64,000 bases of DNA, from assembly GCA_017828975.1 (NCBI GenBank), contig JAGAJN010000012.1, positions 1-64,000 on the forward strand, written 5' to 3'. Every line of letters begins with the position of its first letter. Within the stretch, counting starts at the first letter, position 1. A program made the translations under genes and the position numbers. Below the pieces are notes generated by a model. It did not search any database. It saw only the letters and a list, made by a program, of their open reading frames with translations, and was not told where the DNA came from. Positions 8,458-17,574 of this stretch are shown in pieces. This stretch comes from Oscillospiraceae bacterium (lineage in GTDB: Bacteria > Bacillota > Clostridia > Oscillospirales > Ruminococcaceae).

Positions 8458-9807
8458 ATGATAAAGAAGCTATTGTCCATTCTTTGCGTTACCGCATTTG
8501 CGCTGAATTTGACAGCTTGCAATAAAACCGAAGGCGTTCAGCAAACTGTTTTGGAAGCTTCGGCGGAAACATCTGCAATTTCCGAAGAAACAGAATTAAC
8601 CAAAGCTGATACTGCTTCAACAACATCGGCGGAAACAACTTGCGCTGTAACAGAAGCTGCTGCCGAAGAAACAACAGCTGTTACCGTTGAAGAATCTGTT
8701 ACCGTTCAGACGACCTCCGAATTGACCGAAACTACTGAAGCAGCAGCTCCCGAGCCGACAGAAACAACAACCGCAGAAACGACTGCAAAAACTACCGTTA
8801 CAACCGCAGAAACGACTGCAAAAACCACTGTAACAGCCGAAGAAACAACTGCAAAAACTGCCGTTACAGCAAAAGAAACACAAGCCGTAAATACAGGCTA
8901 TACGCAGAAGCTTTCAAATCCCAACGCTTCAAAGGAAGCCCGTGCGCTTTTTGATTACATATGCAAGACCTATAAAAACGGAATTATTTCGGGTCAGCAG
9001 GAATCCACCTGGATGGGCAGTGACCAATACGAGTTTGACTATATTTATAAAAATACGGGCAAATATCCTGCGATACGAGGGCTTGACTATATGAACGATG
9101 ATTTTAACGGCGTAAACAAGCGTGCTGTCGAATGGCACGGCAGGGGAGGTATCGTTACTATCTGCTGGCACTGCGGCTCCGATTTCAGCGGAAGCTGGGC
9201 AGAATCAATGAAAACCGAAATTACCGACTGGGACAAGGCTCTCACAAAAGGCACTCCCGAATATGAAACACTTATCAAGGGTATGGATAAGGCTGCGGCT
9301 GCCTTGAAAGAACTGAAGGACAAGAATATTCCCGTGCTTTGGAGACCGTTCCATGAATTTGACGGTAAGTGGTTCTGGTGGGGCAAGGGCGGCGCAGAGA
9401 ATTTCAAAAAGCTTTGGATAATGATGTACGACCGTTATACAAACTACTGGGGACTTGACAATCTCATCTGGGTGCTTGGCTATTCGGGCAACGGAAAGGG
9501 CTATGAAAGCTGGTATCCCGGCAGCGAATATGTTGACATTGCAGGTGCGGATTCCTATAACGACGGCGCAAACGGAAATCTCTACAAAAACGTGGGCAAG
9601 GTCGTCGGCGGTGAAATGCCGATCTGCTTCCACGAATGCGGTCGCATACCCACCGTTGACCAGCTTGAAAAAGCAAACGCCGATTGGGTATGGTTTATGA
9701 CTTGGCATACCGAATATATTACAGACCATAATAATATCGATGATCTTAAAAAAATATATAACGACGAATATGTTATCACCCTTGACGAGCTGCCCGATTT
9801 GTATTAA
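8458..9807 (+). CDS. Lipoprotein beta-mannanase, GH26 family
   Basis: A 449-residue surface lipoprotein: signal peptide with lipobox ending LTAC (Cys21), then a linker of about 120 residues rich in Thr, Glu and Ala with repeated TAETTAKTTVT-like units, then a GH26 catalytic domain from about residue 150. Two catalytic Glu residues can be placed: E300 in RPFHEFDG (acid/base) and E393 in FHECGR (nucleophile). The WFWWG motif of the active-site cleft is also present. It should cleave beta-1,4-mannan at the cell surface. It is transcribed with the SGNH hydrolase and converges on an AraC regulator only 16 bp away. Other GH26 activities (such as mixed-linkage glucanase) cannot be excluded. Confidence 0.9.
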   Translation: MIKKLLSILCVTAFALNLTACNKTEGVQQTVLEASAETSAISEETELTKADTASTTSAETTCAVTEAAAEETTAVTVEESVTVQTTSELTETTEAAAPEPTETTTAETTAKTTVTTAETTAKTTVTAEETTAKTAVTAKETQAVNTGYTQKLSNPNASKEARALFDYICKTYKNGIISGQQESTWMGSDQYEFDYIYKNTGKYPAIRGLDYMNDDFNGVNKRAVEWHGRGGIVTICWHCGSDFSGSWAESMKTEITDWDKALTKGTPEYETLIKGMDKAAAALKELKDKNIPVLWRPFHEFDGKWFWWGKGGAENFKKLWIMMYDRYTNYWGLDNLIWVLGYSGNGKGYESWYPGSEYVDIAGADSYNDGANGNLYKNVGKVVGGEMPICFHECGRIPTVDQLEKANADWVWFMTWHTEYITDHNNIDDLKKIYNDEYVITLDELPDLY

Positions 9808-9823
9808 CACGCCAATGCCGTGC

Positions 9824-10627
9824 TTACGGAGTTTGTGAAGGAGAATTGAACCGTATCTCCGTAGGGGAAAGACCGTAGTATTCACGAATTTTTCGGCTCA
9901 TATCGTTTGCGCAGCAGAAGCCCGCAGCGTCGGCAATGTCCCCGATTTTCATGGACGTATAGCGGATAAGCTCGCAGGCTCTTGTGCAGCGGATATGGGT
10001 AAGATATTCACGGGGGGACATTCCCGTTTCCGCCTTAAATGCGTGGGCAAGATACCCCTCGCTGATGAAATTTTCGGCGGCAATATTCGCAATTTTTATG
10101 CTGTCTGAATAGTTTTGCTCGATGTATTCACGGACCCTTTCGGTAAGCAGTTTTCCCGCACGTTCGGCAGACTTTTCGTCACGGGGACGGACAATATCGA
10201 AAAACTCCGATACTATTTCAAGCGCCGCACCAAGCTCCGTATAAATATTTCCCCCCGAAGCAAAAATCTCAGCCATTTTTTCAAAGCCCGACTTTAGCTC
10301 GGGCTTATTTTTTATGACGATGATGCCGCTTTTGCCCGTGTCCATAAGCATTGAAAAAAGGTCGGGACGGGTAAGCTGTTTTTTCAGCTCCCACGGATTT
10401 ATTACGGTGATGAACCGTTTGTACTGCGGTTCGGCTTCTACGGTGACCCCGTGGTGCTGACGGCTTTTTATAAGTGCGGAGTCGCCGTCCGAAAGAGTGA
10501 CCGTTTCATCTCCCGCAGTCAGATGAAGCCGTCCGCTTACGATGTGCATTATCTCGCAGGAGGTGTGTGCGTGGCTCACCTTATGCAGAGGAGTTTCATA
10601 GTATTTTGCGTGTTCGATAATTGACAT
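9824..10627 (-). CDS. AraC-family transcriptional regulator with cupin domain
   Basis: A 267-residue one-component regulator. The N-terminal half is a cupin sugar-sensing fold (HKVSHAHTSCEIMHIVSG, with metal-ligand-like His residues). The C-terminal 100 residues hold two helix-turn-helix motifs, including IAAENFISEGYLAHAFK and IGDIADAAGFCCANDMSRK, and end with the typical YYGLSPTEIR. I place the start at 10627 because GGGTGA lies eight bases before it; an in-frame ATG at 10645 lacks a good site. It converges on the mannanase gene, so a role in sensing mannan oligosaccharides is plausible but not shown. Upstream lies the remnant of another glycan-active gene, which may have been its original target. 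Confidence 0.85.
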   Translation of the reverse strand: MSIIEHAKYYETPLHKVSHAHTSCEIMHIVSGRLHLTAGDETVTLSDGDSALIKSRQHHGVTVEAEPQYKRFITVINPWELKKQLTRPDLFSMLMDTGKSGIIVIKNKPELKSGFEKMAEIFASGGNIYTELGAALEIVSEFFDIVRPRDEKSAERAGKLLTERVREYIEQNYSDSIKIANIAAENFISEGYLAHAFKAETGMSPREYLTHIRCTRACELIRYTSMKIGDIADAAGFCCANDMSRKIREYYGLSPTEIRFNSPSQTP

Positions 10628-10774
10628 AGTATCACCCGTTTTCATTATAACTCATATTACCTTGAATTGCAATAGAAATACAGCAGATTTTATATAATAA
10701 TCAGCAGAAAATATAATGCTATTTCTCTTTAAATAGGCTAAAATATAGGTAAAGACCTTTAGGGAGAAATGGTT

Positions 10775-11653
10775 ATGAATATCAGAAAATTTATATCCGC
10801 TGTGACCTGCATTGCTATGCGGAGATAAGCTTTAAGCTTGACAGCGATAAGTCGGACAACTATGTTTCCTTCGGCGTGCGCTATCTCATACTAAACACCA
10901 TTTAAATCACGGAGAAGAAATCGGCGTAAAAAAACTTGCGTATATGGTTTTTTACGCCGAGAGATTCCCGTGATTAATGGGTGTTTAGTATTACCTCCGA
11001 GCTGGACGCATGGTCGGCGGAAAACGGATACAGCCTGAGAATTTGTCCGAGCGGGTATTATGAGCTGAAAAAGAACACCGAAGCTATGCCGGGCGGCGAG
11101 CTCGGCGGCTTGGCATACCGTCAAAGTCACTGCTTTGGGAAATCATATTTCCGCAGAGCTTGACGGAACGGAAATTGCCGCATTTGACGATGAGTCGGGA
11201 TATGCACATTCGGGACGCATCTCTATCGGCAGCGGACCTTACAATAACATTTTCGACAACCTGAAAATATCTCCCGTTGACGGATATAAGTCTGTCATCA
11301 CAAGAGTGGACGACCACGAGCCGTCCGTTGCCTATAACGGAAACTGGGACAGAAAGGTCCCCGACGATTATATCCATTTCAACCGCACACGTTCAAAGGC
11401 GGATATAACCGAGGAGGACACGGAAGAAAAGAGTATGGAATTCAGCTTTGAGGGCGGTCATTTCGCACTTATCGGCAAGACCTCCGAATGTGGTTTTGAT
11501 GTTTACGTTGACGGAGATCTCCTTGAAGCTGCAGAAACAAAGGGCGTAAAGCCGCGTCAATGCTTCTATTCCGCAGATGTTCCCGAGGGCAGTCACGATG
11601 TAAAAATAGTTGTAACAAGCGGAAGATTTGCCGTTGATGTTATCGAATATTGA
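10775..11653 (+). pseudogene. Remnant of a secreted GH59-like (galactosylceramidase-type) protein
   Basis: A start with RBS GGGAG (10761-10765) and a signal-peptide-like MNIRKFISAV runs into a stop at 10826. A -1/+1-shifted reading then continues with EISFKLDSDKSDNYVSFG, is broken by the 98-bp element at 10891-10988, resumes with ELDAWSAENGYSLRI, shifts frame again near 11105, and continues to 11653. The recovered protein has the beta-sandwich lectin-like pattern WHTVKVTALGNHISAELDG ... NIFDNL found at the C-terminus of GH59-like glycosidases, followed by a second sandwich-like domain. The catalytic domain has been deleted. So at least three lesions are present: an internal deletion, an insertion and a frameshift. 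GH59 is a resemblance from motif memory; other LamG-bearing enzymes are possible. Confidence 0.7.
10891..10988. mobile_element. MITE-like element, copy A
   Basis: A 98-bp near-palindrome beginning CTAAACACC and ending GGTGTTTAG, flanked by TA on both sides. The core AAAACTTGCGTATATGG is shared exactly with copy C at 43003. It interrupts the reading frame of the glycosidase remnant, which proves that it was inserted. It contains no gene; a TA target suggests mobilisation by an IS630/mariner-type transposase supplied elsewhere. Confidence 0.8.
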
Positions 11654-11670
11654 GATAATTTTATTAGCTG

Positions 11671-11714
11671 AAAAGCGTATGAGGACTTCATTATGGGTGC
11701 GCATACGCTTTTTT
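11671..11714 (+). terminator. Terminator after the glycosidase remnant
   Basis: AAAAGCGTATG at 11671-11681 pairs with CATACGCTTTT at 11702-11712 and is followed by T residues, giving an 11-bp stem and U-tract. Confidence 0.75.
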
Positions 11715-11895
11715 CTTTATACTGAACACCATATCTTCTGTTATAATATTTGAAAAAGTAAAGGTTTTGCAGAAGCTTTATCTGCAAGGTATGCTCTCTG
11801 AAATACGCATTTTGGGGCTTTTAATAAAATAGTGGCAAATCTTCAAAAATGTCGTATAAATGTGAAAAACAGTGAATTACAGAAAGTGTGGTACT

Positions 11896-12267
11896 ATGAA
11901 AATAAGCCATTCAATAAAACGTAAAGCTGCGGGCTTTCTTGCGGCATTAATGGCGATGTCTACATTCAACAGCTTTCCCGTAAATATTGCTGCCGAATGT
12001 TGTTGACGGTATACCGTTGCCGAAGAAGCGGACGGTTATATCTGCGAATACGACAGCGGTTCGGGCACATTTATCAACACACTTGCTGCGGATATTAATT
12101 CAAAAATCAAATGGTCGGATTCTGCCGTTACCGAAGCTCGTCCGTCGTCGGAGAGGGTGATGGCGGAGCTGCGCCTTTATCGGTACATAAGCGGAGTATA
12201 TGACGATGTTACAAATGAAGCGGGTCTGTCCGTGTCAGCCCTGTTTGCTTTTTTGGACAGGCAGTGA
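11896..12267 (+). pseudogene. Exported-protein gene with an in-frame TGA, probable remnant
   Basis: The frame starts at ATG 11896 with a clear signal peptide (KRKAAGFLAALMAM, then Ser/Thr/Asn) and ends at TGA 12265. One TGA interrupts it at codon 37 (12004-12006) directly after Cys-Cys. The downstream 86 codons stay open and coding-like (YICEYDSGSGTFINTLAADI). The simplest reading is a small decayed gene, perhaps with an internal deletion joining the signal peptide to the C-terminus. No weighty RBS is seen (GTGTGG only). A selenocysteine reading is possible in principle but unsupported. The C-terminal part is not recognised. Confidence 0.5.
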
Positions 12268-12346
12268 AAAAGCTGAAGCTATTGTAAAATTCGTCATCAA
12301 ATTGTATGAAAATATACAAAGTTGTCGAAAAAAGCAGCCAAACCCC

Positions 12347-12375
12347 TTGATTTTTCCTGCAAGGTGTGTTATACT
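12347..12375 (+). promoter_or_regulatory. Promoter of the hybrid-kinase operon
   Basis: TTGATT at 12347-12352, exactly 17 bases, and TATACT at 12370-12375. It lies about 180 bp upstream of the kinase start, leaving a long leader that contains a terminator-like hairpin. Confidence 0.65.
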
Positions 12376-12466
12376 TATTTCGGGAAAAATTAACAAAAGC
12401 GTCACACTATATTTGGTTAAGTGGTTGTGATGCTGTGACATACAAGATAAATAAAGATAACATACA

Positions 12467-12510
12467 AAGGCGTACATCTTACCATAATTCAAGCTGTACG
12501 CCTTGTTTTA
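12467..12510 (+). terminator. Terminator-like hairpin in the kinase leader
   Basis: AAGGCGTAC (12467-12475) pairs perfectly with GTACGCCTT (12496-12504), followed by GTTTTA. It sits between the promoter at 12347 and the kinase gene at 12556, so it may be an attenuator. Upstream in the leader GTCACA and TGTGAC can also pair. No known riboswitch class was recognised. Confidence 0.5.
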
Positions 12511-12555
12511 TGAGTTCACAAAAAGAAATCTGAGCAAATGATAAGGAGCGGAAAA

Positions 12556-15282
12556 ATGAAATATACCGATGTTGTAACAAACAAAAAGACTGCTGCAAAA
12601 GCGGGGCTGCTGATTTTTATGCTTTGCACGGTAATAATGGGAGCAATGTGCATTTTCAGCGGCTGGGAAACTTGGCTTATCATAATGCTTGCCGTTCATG
12701 CGGTCGTGCTGACGGTTATGACCTTTCACCCGAAAATTCCCGTGAAGGCGCAGTCGGCGGTTCTTATGCTGTTTTCATTCTCAAATATTTTTTCGTGCAG
12801 CATTATGGAAAATGATATTTATCAGTCAATAGCGGTTTTTATTGGCGCTGCAATTCTCATTTCCGTTTACAAGGACGTAAAGCTGCTGCTTACCTATGCC
12901 CTGCTTATCGTGTGTGGTGCATTTTATCACATTTTTGTGCTGGGCAGCGTAAGCTTTGATACAATGACAGACATTACGCATTTTATCGTGAGAATATCCG
13001 TTATGCTCACAGCACTGGTTTTCCTGCTGGTGTTTATCAGCAGCATGAACAAAAATGAGGAGGAGCTTAAAGAAAGCGTTGCCGAAGCAAGACAGGCGGA
13101 GCATTACAAGTCCGATTTCCTTGCCAATATGAGCCACGAGATACGCACTCCTATGAACGCTATCGTCGGAATGTGCGAGCTTATTCTCCGTGAAAGCGGA
13201 CTGAGCGAAAGTGTCCGTGAAAACTGCTTTAACATTCAGACCTCGGGAAGAAGTCTGCTGGCTATCATCAATGATATTCTGGATTTTTCCAAGATAGAAT
13301 CGGGCAAGCTGGAGCTTATCCCCGATGAATTCAACATCGCATCGACTCTCAATACCGTTATCAATATGTCCGAGGCAAGAAGGAGAAACAAAAAGATCGA
13401 GATCATCGTTAAGGCAGACCCCGATATTCCGAGAGGCATTATCGGTGACGAGGTGCGTATCAGACAGGTCATCGTCAACCTTATGACAAATGCTATCAAA
13501 TATACCGAAAAGGGCTATGTAACGCTGACCGTTTCTCAGTCAAAGCAGGATTACGGCATAAATCTTCTGGTTTCCGTCGCAGATACGGGTATTGGCATTA
13601 CCGAGGAAAATATTGAAAAGCTGTTTACAAGCTTCCGTCAGGTGGATACAAAAAAGAACCGCTCCGTTGAGGGTACGGGACTGGGACTTGCTATTTCAAA
13701 GCGGCTTATCACTCAGATGGGCGGATTTGTCGGCGTAAAGAGCGAGTACGGCGTAGGTTCGGAATTCCGTTTTGTTATCCCCGTAAAGGTCACGGACGAA
13801 AGACCTTTTATTACCATCAAAGAGCCGCAGAGCATTCACGCTGTGGGATATTTCGGCAATAATGACCGATATAACAAGCATTTTTGCGAAATAGGCAGGC
13901 AGCTTAATGTAGATTTCAGATGCTGCGAAAGCGATGAAGAGCTGAAGACAATGTCAGACGGCGGAAACATCACTCATTTCTTTGCGGGCAAAGAGGAATA
14001 CATAAATAATGCGGAGCTTTTCGGACAGCTTGCCGAAAAATCTGAGGTTTTTGTCATTCAGGAAAGATTGGATGCAATAGAGCTTCCCGAAAATATCAAG
14101 TGTATTTTCAAGCCGTTTTACGCAATTTCTGTGGCATCGGCGCTTAATAATGAAAATATGGTGGTAAGTCTTAACGAGCGCAGAGGTTCGGATATACGCT
14201 TCTCGGCACCGAAGGCAAGGGTGCTCATTGTTGATGACAACGCTATCAATCTGAAGGTCGCAGTGGGACTTATGCAGCCCTATCATATGCAGCTCATAAC
14301 GGCGGAGAGCGGTCCTGCGGCTATAAATATGCTGCGTTCAAGGGATATAGACCTTGTGTTTATGGATCATATGATGCCCGAAATGGACGGCATTGAGGCA
14401 ACAAAAATAATCAGAGATATGGAGGGCGACTATTACAAAAAGCTGCCTATTGTTGCACTTACCGCAAATGCTGTAAACGGTGTGCGGGAAATGTTCATAC
14501 AGGAGGGGCTTAACGACTTCCTTGCAAAGCCTATTGAGCTTTCAGCCCTGGACAGGATACTGAGAAATTATCTGCCGAAGAAATACATCGAAGCTCCCAC
14601 AGCATCTGATTATGCGGAGAACGACAGGCGAAAGAAGGGCAGAAAGCCTGTTAGCGAATCTGTAATGTTCGACCCCGATAAGGGACTTATGTACACGGGC
14701 GGAAGTATTGACGCTTACCGTGAGATATTGGAAATGTATGCGAAAAAGGGTCCCGAAAAGAGGGTCTATATTGACAAACTGTTTGAGAAAAAGGACTGGA
14801 AAAACTATGTTATCGAGGTCCATGCGCTGAAAAGCACATCTCTGAGCATAGGAGCGGTAAAGCTTTCCGAGCTTGCCAAGGAGCTGGAGCTTGCAGGAAA
14901 ATCGGGAAGCTATGGCACTATTGAAAAGAAAAACGGTATGCTGTCCGACCTTTACGGCGAGGTCATTGACATTGTAAACGATTATCTCGGCGAAAGCGAA
15001 CCCGACGATACCGAAAATGAAACGGCAGAGGAAACAGCCGAGCTTACGGAAATTTCGGCGGAAAAGCTGTCGGAATATATCGGCAGAGCAAAGGACGCTT
15101 GTGCGGGATTTGACGGTGATGCTATGACGGCAATAGCAGACGAGGTGTCGGATTATTCCTACAATGGAAAGCCGCTTAAAGAATATTTCGGCAGGGCGGC
15201 GGAGCTTGCGGAGGATTTTGAATATGATACCGCATTAGAGGAGATCGCACGGCTTGAAGCGGAAACGGAGGTAAGCGTATGA
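12556..15282 (+). CDS. Hybrid histidine kinase with receiver and Hpt domains
   Basis: A 908-residue phosphorelay kinase. About six N-terminal membrane helices (residues 10-170) form the sensor, which lacks a large external domain. HisKA carries the phospho-acceptor His194 in NMSHEIRTP. The ATPase domain shows NAIKYTEKG, DTGIGI and GTGLGLAISKR. Residues about 420-535 look like a receiver that has lost its Asp pocket. A true receiver follows with Asp604 in FMDHMMPEMDG, then an Hpt domain with His756 in VHALKSTS, then a tail also found in the second kinase. The start 12556 is preferred over 12538 because AAGGAG at 12543-12548 precedes it correctly. It overlaps degV by four bases and likely signals to the receiver-GGDEF protein downstream. 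Confidence 0.92.
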   Translation: MKYTDVVTNKKTAAKAGLLIFMLCTVIMGAMCIFSGWETWLIIMLAVHAVVLTVMTFHPKIPVKAQSAVLMLFSFSNIFSCSIMENDIYQSIAVFIGAAILISVYKDVKLLLTYALLIVCGAFYHIFVLGSVSFDTMTDITHFIVRISVMLTALVFLLVFISSMNKNEEELKESVAEARQAEHYKSDFLANMSHEIRTPMNAIVGMCELILRESGLSESVRENCFNIQTSGRSLLAIINDILDFSKIESGKLELIPDEFNIASTLNTVINMSEARRRNKKIEIIVKADPDIPRGIIGDEVRIRQVIVNLMTNAIKYTEKGYVTLTVSQSKQDYGINLLVSVADTGIGITEENIEKLFTSFRQVDTKKNRSVEGTGLGLAISKRLITQMGGFVGVKSEYGVGSEFRFVIPVKVTDERPFITIKEPQSIHAVGYFGNNDRYNKHFCEIGRQLNVDFRCCESDEELKTMSDGGNITHFFAGKEEYINNAELFGQLAEKSEVFVIQERLDAIELPENIKCIFKPFYAISVASALNNENMVVSLNERRGSDIRFSAPKARVLIVDDNAINLKVAVGLMQPYHMQLITAESGPAAINMLRSRDIDLVFMDHMMPEMDGIEATKIIRDMEGDYYKKLPIVALTANAVNGVREMFIQEGLNDFLAKPIELSALDRILRNYLPKKYIEAPTASDYAENDRRKKGRKPVSESVMFDPDKGLMYTGGSIDAYREILEMYAKKGPEKRVYIDKLFEKKDWKNYVIEVHALKSTSLSIGAVKLSELAKELELAGKSGSYGTIEKKNGMLSDLYGEVIDIVNDYLGESEPDDTENETAEETAELTEISAEKLSEYIGRAKDACAGFDGDAMTAIADEVSDYSYNGKPLKEYFGRAAELAEDFEYDTALEEIARLEAETEVSV

Positions 15283-16139
15283 AAAAAATAGGAATTACTA
15301 CCGACTGCGTTTGCGACCTGCCCGAGGAATATTTTATCTTAAATGATGTGGGCGTTGTGTATTTTTACATAACAACAAGCACGGGACGTTTCCGTGACGG
15401 CTATGAAATAGATTCGGCAAACCTAATCGAGTATCTTGAAAACGGCGGAGAAAAGGCTGAGACCTGCGCTCCCGAACCTATTGAATACAAGAGCTTTTTT
15501 GAGGAACAGCTGAAAAAATACGACGAGATCATACACATTTCCATAACGGATAAGGTCAGCCTTTCTTATCGGAATGCGCTTGAGGCGGTGAAGGATATGG
15601 GCGATGAGGGAAAACGTGTTCACGTTGCAGATTCGGAGCATCTGTCCACAGGCATGGGGCATGTTGTAATAAATGCTGTCGATATGCGTAACGGCGGCAG
15701 CTCGGTGCAGGAAATACTTGAGGAAACAGAACGCCTGAAAAAGCGGGTTTCCACCAGCTTTATCGCAAAGAATGCGGATTATCTCTACCGAAACGGAAGG
15801 GTCAGCAAGACGGTCAGGGATATTTGCGATACCTTTATGATACACCCCATACTGCACCTTAAAAACGGTAGAATGACACTGAAGGGTGTTCAGATAGGCA
15901 ACTATGACAACTCGGTAAAAAGGTACATAAGGCAGGAGCTTCGGCACAGCAAAAAGATAGACAAGCGCAGACTTTTCATTACCCATGTAGGCTGTACGGT
16001 CAAAAAGATCTCGGAGGCAAAGGCAGAGGTAAACAGGCTTTGTGCTTTTGAAGAGGTCATAGTCACAAAGGCATCTGCGACAATATCAAGCAACTGCGGC
16101 GAAGGTACCATTGGTGTTTTGTATATAAATGAAAATTGA
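15279..16139 (+). CDS. DegV family fatty-acid-binding protein
   Basis: A 286-residue DegV protein. Family features are the N-terminal ITTDCVCDLP, the middle VHVADSEHLSTGMG, and the C-terminal FITHVGC and SNCGEGTIGVLY segments. DegV proteins bind a fatty acid in a pocket between two domains, and some act as FakB partners of a fatty-acid kinase. It is cytoplasmic, with no signal. Its ATG overlaps the kinase stop by four bases (ATGA), so it is translated with the kinase. The receiver-GGDEF gene starts 10 bp after its stop. A fatty-acid-binding protein inside a c-di-GMP phosphorelay operon is unusual. It might report lipid state to the system, but this is inference. Confidence 0.85.
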   Translation: MKKIGITTDCVCDLPEEYFILNDVGVVYFYITTSTGRFRDGYEIDSANLIEYLENGGEKAETCAPEPIEYKSFFEEQLKKYDEIIHISITDKVSLSYRNALEAVKDMGDEGKRVHVADSEHLSTGMGHVVINAVDMRNGGSSVQEILEETERLKKRVSTSFIAKNADYLYRNGRVSKTVRDICDTFMIHPILHLKNGRMTLKGVQIGNYDNSVKRYIRQELRHSKKIDKRRLFITHVGCTVKKISEAKAEVNRLCAFEEVIVTKASATISSNCGEGTIGVLYINEN

Positions 16140-16149
16140 GGTGGAATCC

Positions 16150-17556
16150 ATGAAAAATATTCTGGTAGTTGATGATAACAAGCTGAATCTTGCGTCCGCA
16201 CGAAAGACGCTCAGCGGTGAATATAAGGTCATTCCCGTAATGAGAGGCGAACAGGCTCTTTCCTACCTTGAACACGGTGAATGTGACATTATCCTGCTTG
16301 ATATAAATATGCCCGAAATGGACGGCTTTGAGGTACTGTCAAGAATAAAGCAGATGGAGCAGTGCAAGAATATCCCCGTAATTTTCCTTACGGCGGATAA
16401 CGATACGGAAACGGAAACACGCTGCTTTAAGGAGGGCGCTGTTGACTTTATCGCAAAGCCCTTTGTTGCCGAGGTAATGCTTTCGAGAATCGGCAGAGTG
16501 CTGGAGCTTGAGGAGCTTCGCCGCAGCCTTGCGGACAAGCTTGAAAAGAAAACGCAGGAGGTTTCCGACATAAAGAACAAGTCCCGTCAGGACGCTCTTA
16601 CGGGGCTTTGGAACAGAGCCCATACCGAGGAAACCGTCAACAAGATGCTGTCCGAGGGAATAAGGGGCGCACTGATGATGATAGATATGGACAACTTCAA
16701 GGCTATCAACGATAACTACGGTCATATCGCAGGAGATCAGACGCTGAAAATGTTTGCGGACACTTTGAGAAAATACTCGGTTGAGGGCGATGTTCTCTGC
16801 CGTATCGGCGGCGATGAGTTCGTGGTATTTGTGAAGGACGTCATCTCCAAGAGCGAGATAGGCAACCGTGCCTCCGATATTATAGCCGACCTTTGCTACA
16901 AGCTTGAGCAGTGCAAATTTGAAACAAATTCCTCCGTGTCAATCGGCATTGCGCAGACTCCCGAGGACGGTACGGAATTTAACAAGCTGTACAATGCGGC
17001 GGATAAGGCACTTTATCATGTCAAGCAGAACGGAAAAAATTCCTATCATTTCTTCAGCGACCATCTTGTGGCAGAGCAAAAACGCTCCTCAAAAAATGTG
17101 GATCTTGATTATCTTAGCGAGATACTCAGCCGCACCGACAGCGGAAAGGGAGCATATCTGCTTGACTTTGACAGCTTCCATCATGTGTACAATTTCATCA
17201 AAAGATTTGTAGACCGCAGCGGAAGAGATGTGCAGACGGTTTTGTTCACCATAAGTGCTGCCGACGGCGCAGGCGAACCCATGCCCGAAGAAACCGAAGC
17301 AGCTCTGGAGATGCTGGACAAGGCTATCTACACATCTCTCAGACGTGTTGACGTTTCCACCAGATATTCAAGCAAGCAGACCATCGTTATCCTTATGGAC
17401 GCAAATTCCGAAAACGGCGATCTTGTTGCAAAGCGTATCATCAGCTGCTTTGAGAAGCTTTATATAGGCAAACATATAAAAGTCGAATATGACATTGCCA
17501 AAATGGAAGCAAGCAGCATCTTGCACAGAAATTTCTCCGAAATGGCAAACAAATAA
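16150..17556 (+). CDS. Response regulator with GGDEF diguanylate cyclase
   Basis: A 468-residue regulator that should make c-di-GMP. The receiver (residues 1-120) has the acid pair DD near residue 9, phospho-acceptor Asp51 in LLDINMPEMDG and the Lys of AKPF. The cyclase domain begins near 150 (RQDALTGLWNRA) and has an intact active site GGDEF at 220-224. The inhibitory RxxD site is VEGD here, so product inhibition is probably absent. Residues about 300-468 look like a second, degenerate cyclase-fold domain without GGDEF. The start 16150 is chosen because GAGGTGG lies just upstream; an ATG at 16129 lies inside degV. It sits downstream of a hybrid kinase that can feed it phosphate, and is paralogous in its receiver to the HD-GYP protein at 21734. 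Confidence 0.92.
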   Translation: MKNILVVDDNKLNLASARKTLSGEYKVIPVMRGEQALSYLEHGECDIILLDINMPEMDGFEVLSRIKQMEQCKNIPVIFLTADNDTETETRCFKEGAVDFIAKPFVAEVMLSRIGRVLELEELRRSLADKLEKKTQEVSDIKNKSRQDALTGLWNRAHTEETVNKMLSEGIRGALMMIDMDNFKAINDNYGHIAGDQTLKMFADTLRKYSVEGDVLCRIGGDEFVVFVKDVISKSEIGNRASDIIADLCYKLEQCKFETNSSVSIGIAQTPEDGTEFNKLYNAADKALYHVKQNGKNSYHFFSDHLVAEQKRSSKNVDLDYLSEILSRTDSGKGAYLLDFDSFHHVYNFIKRFVDRSGRDVQTVLFTISAADGAGEPMPEETEAALEMLDKAIYTSLRRVDVSTRYSSKQTIVILMDANSENGDLVAKRIISCFEKLYIGKHIKVEYDIAKMEASSILHRNFSEMANK

Positions 17557-17574
17557 TTTAAGGATCTGATCTGA

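Noticed and set aside
12004-12006. Selenocysteine codon
   Set aside because: No SECIS-like hairpin beyond a short palindrome is visible and the locus looks decayed; kept only as a low-interest check.
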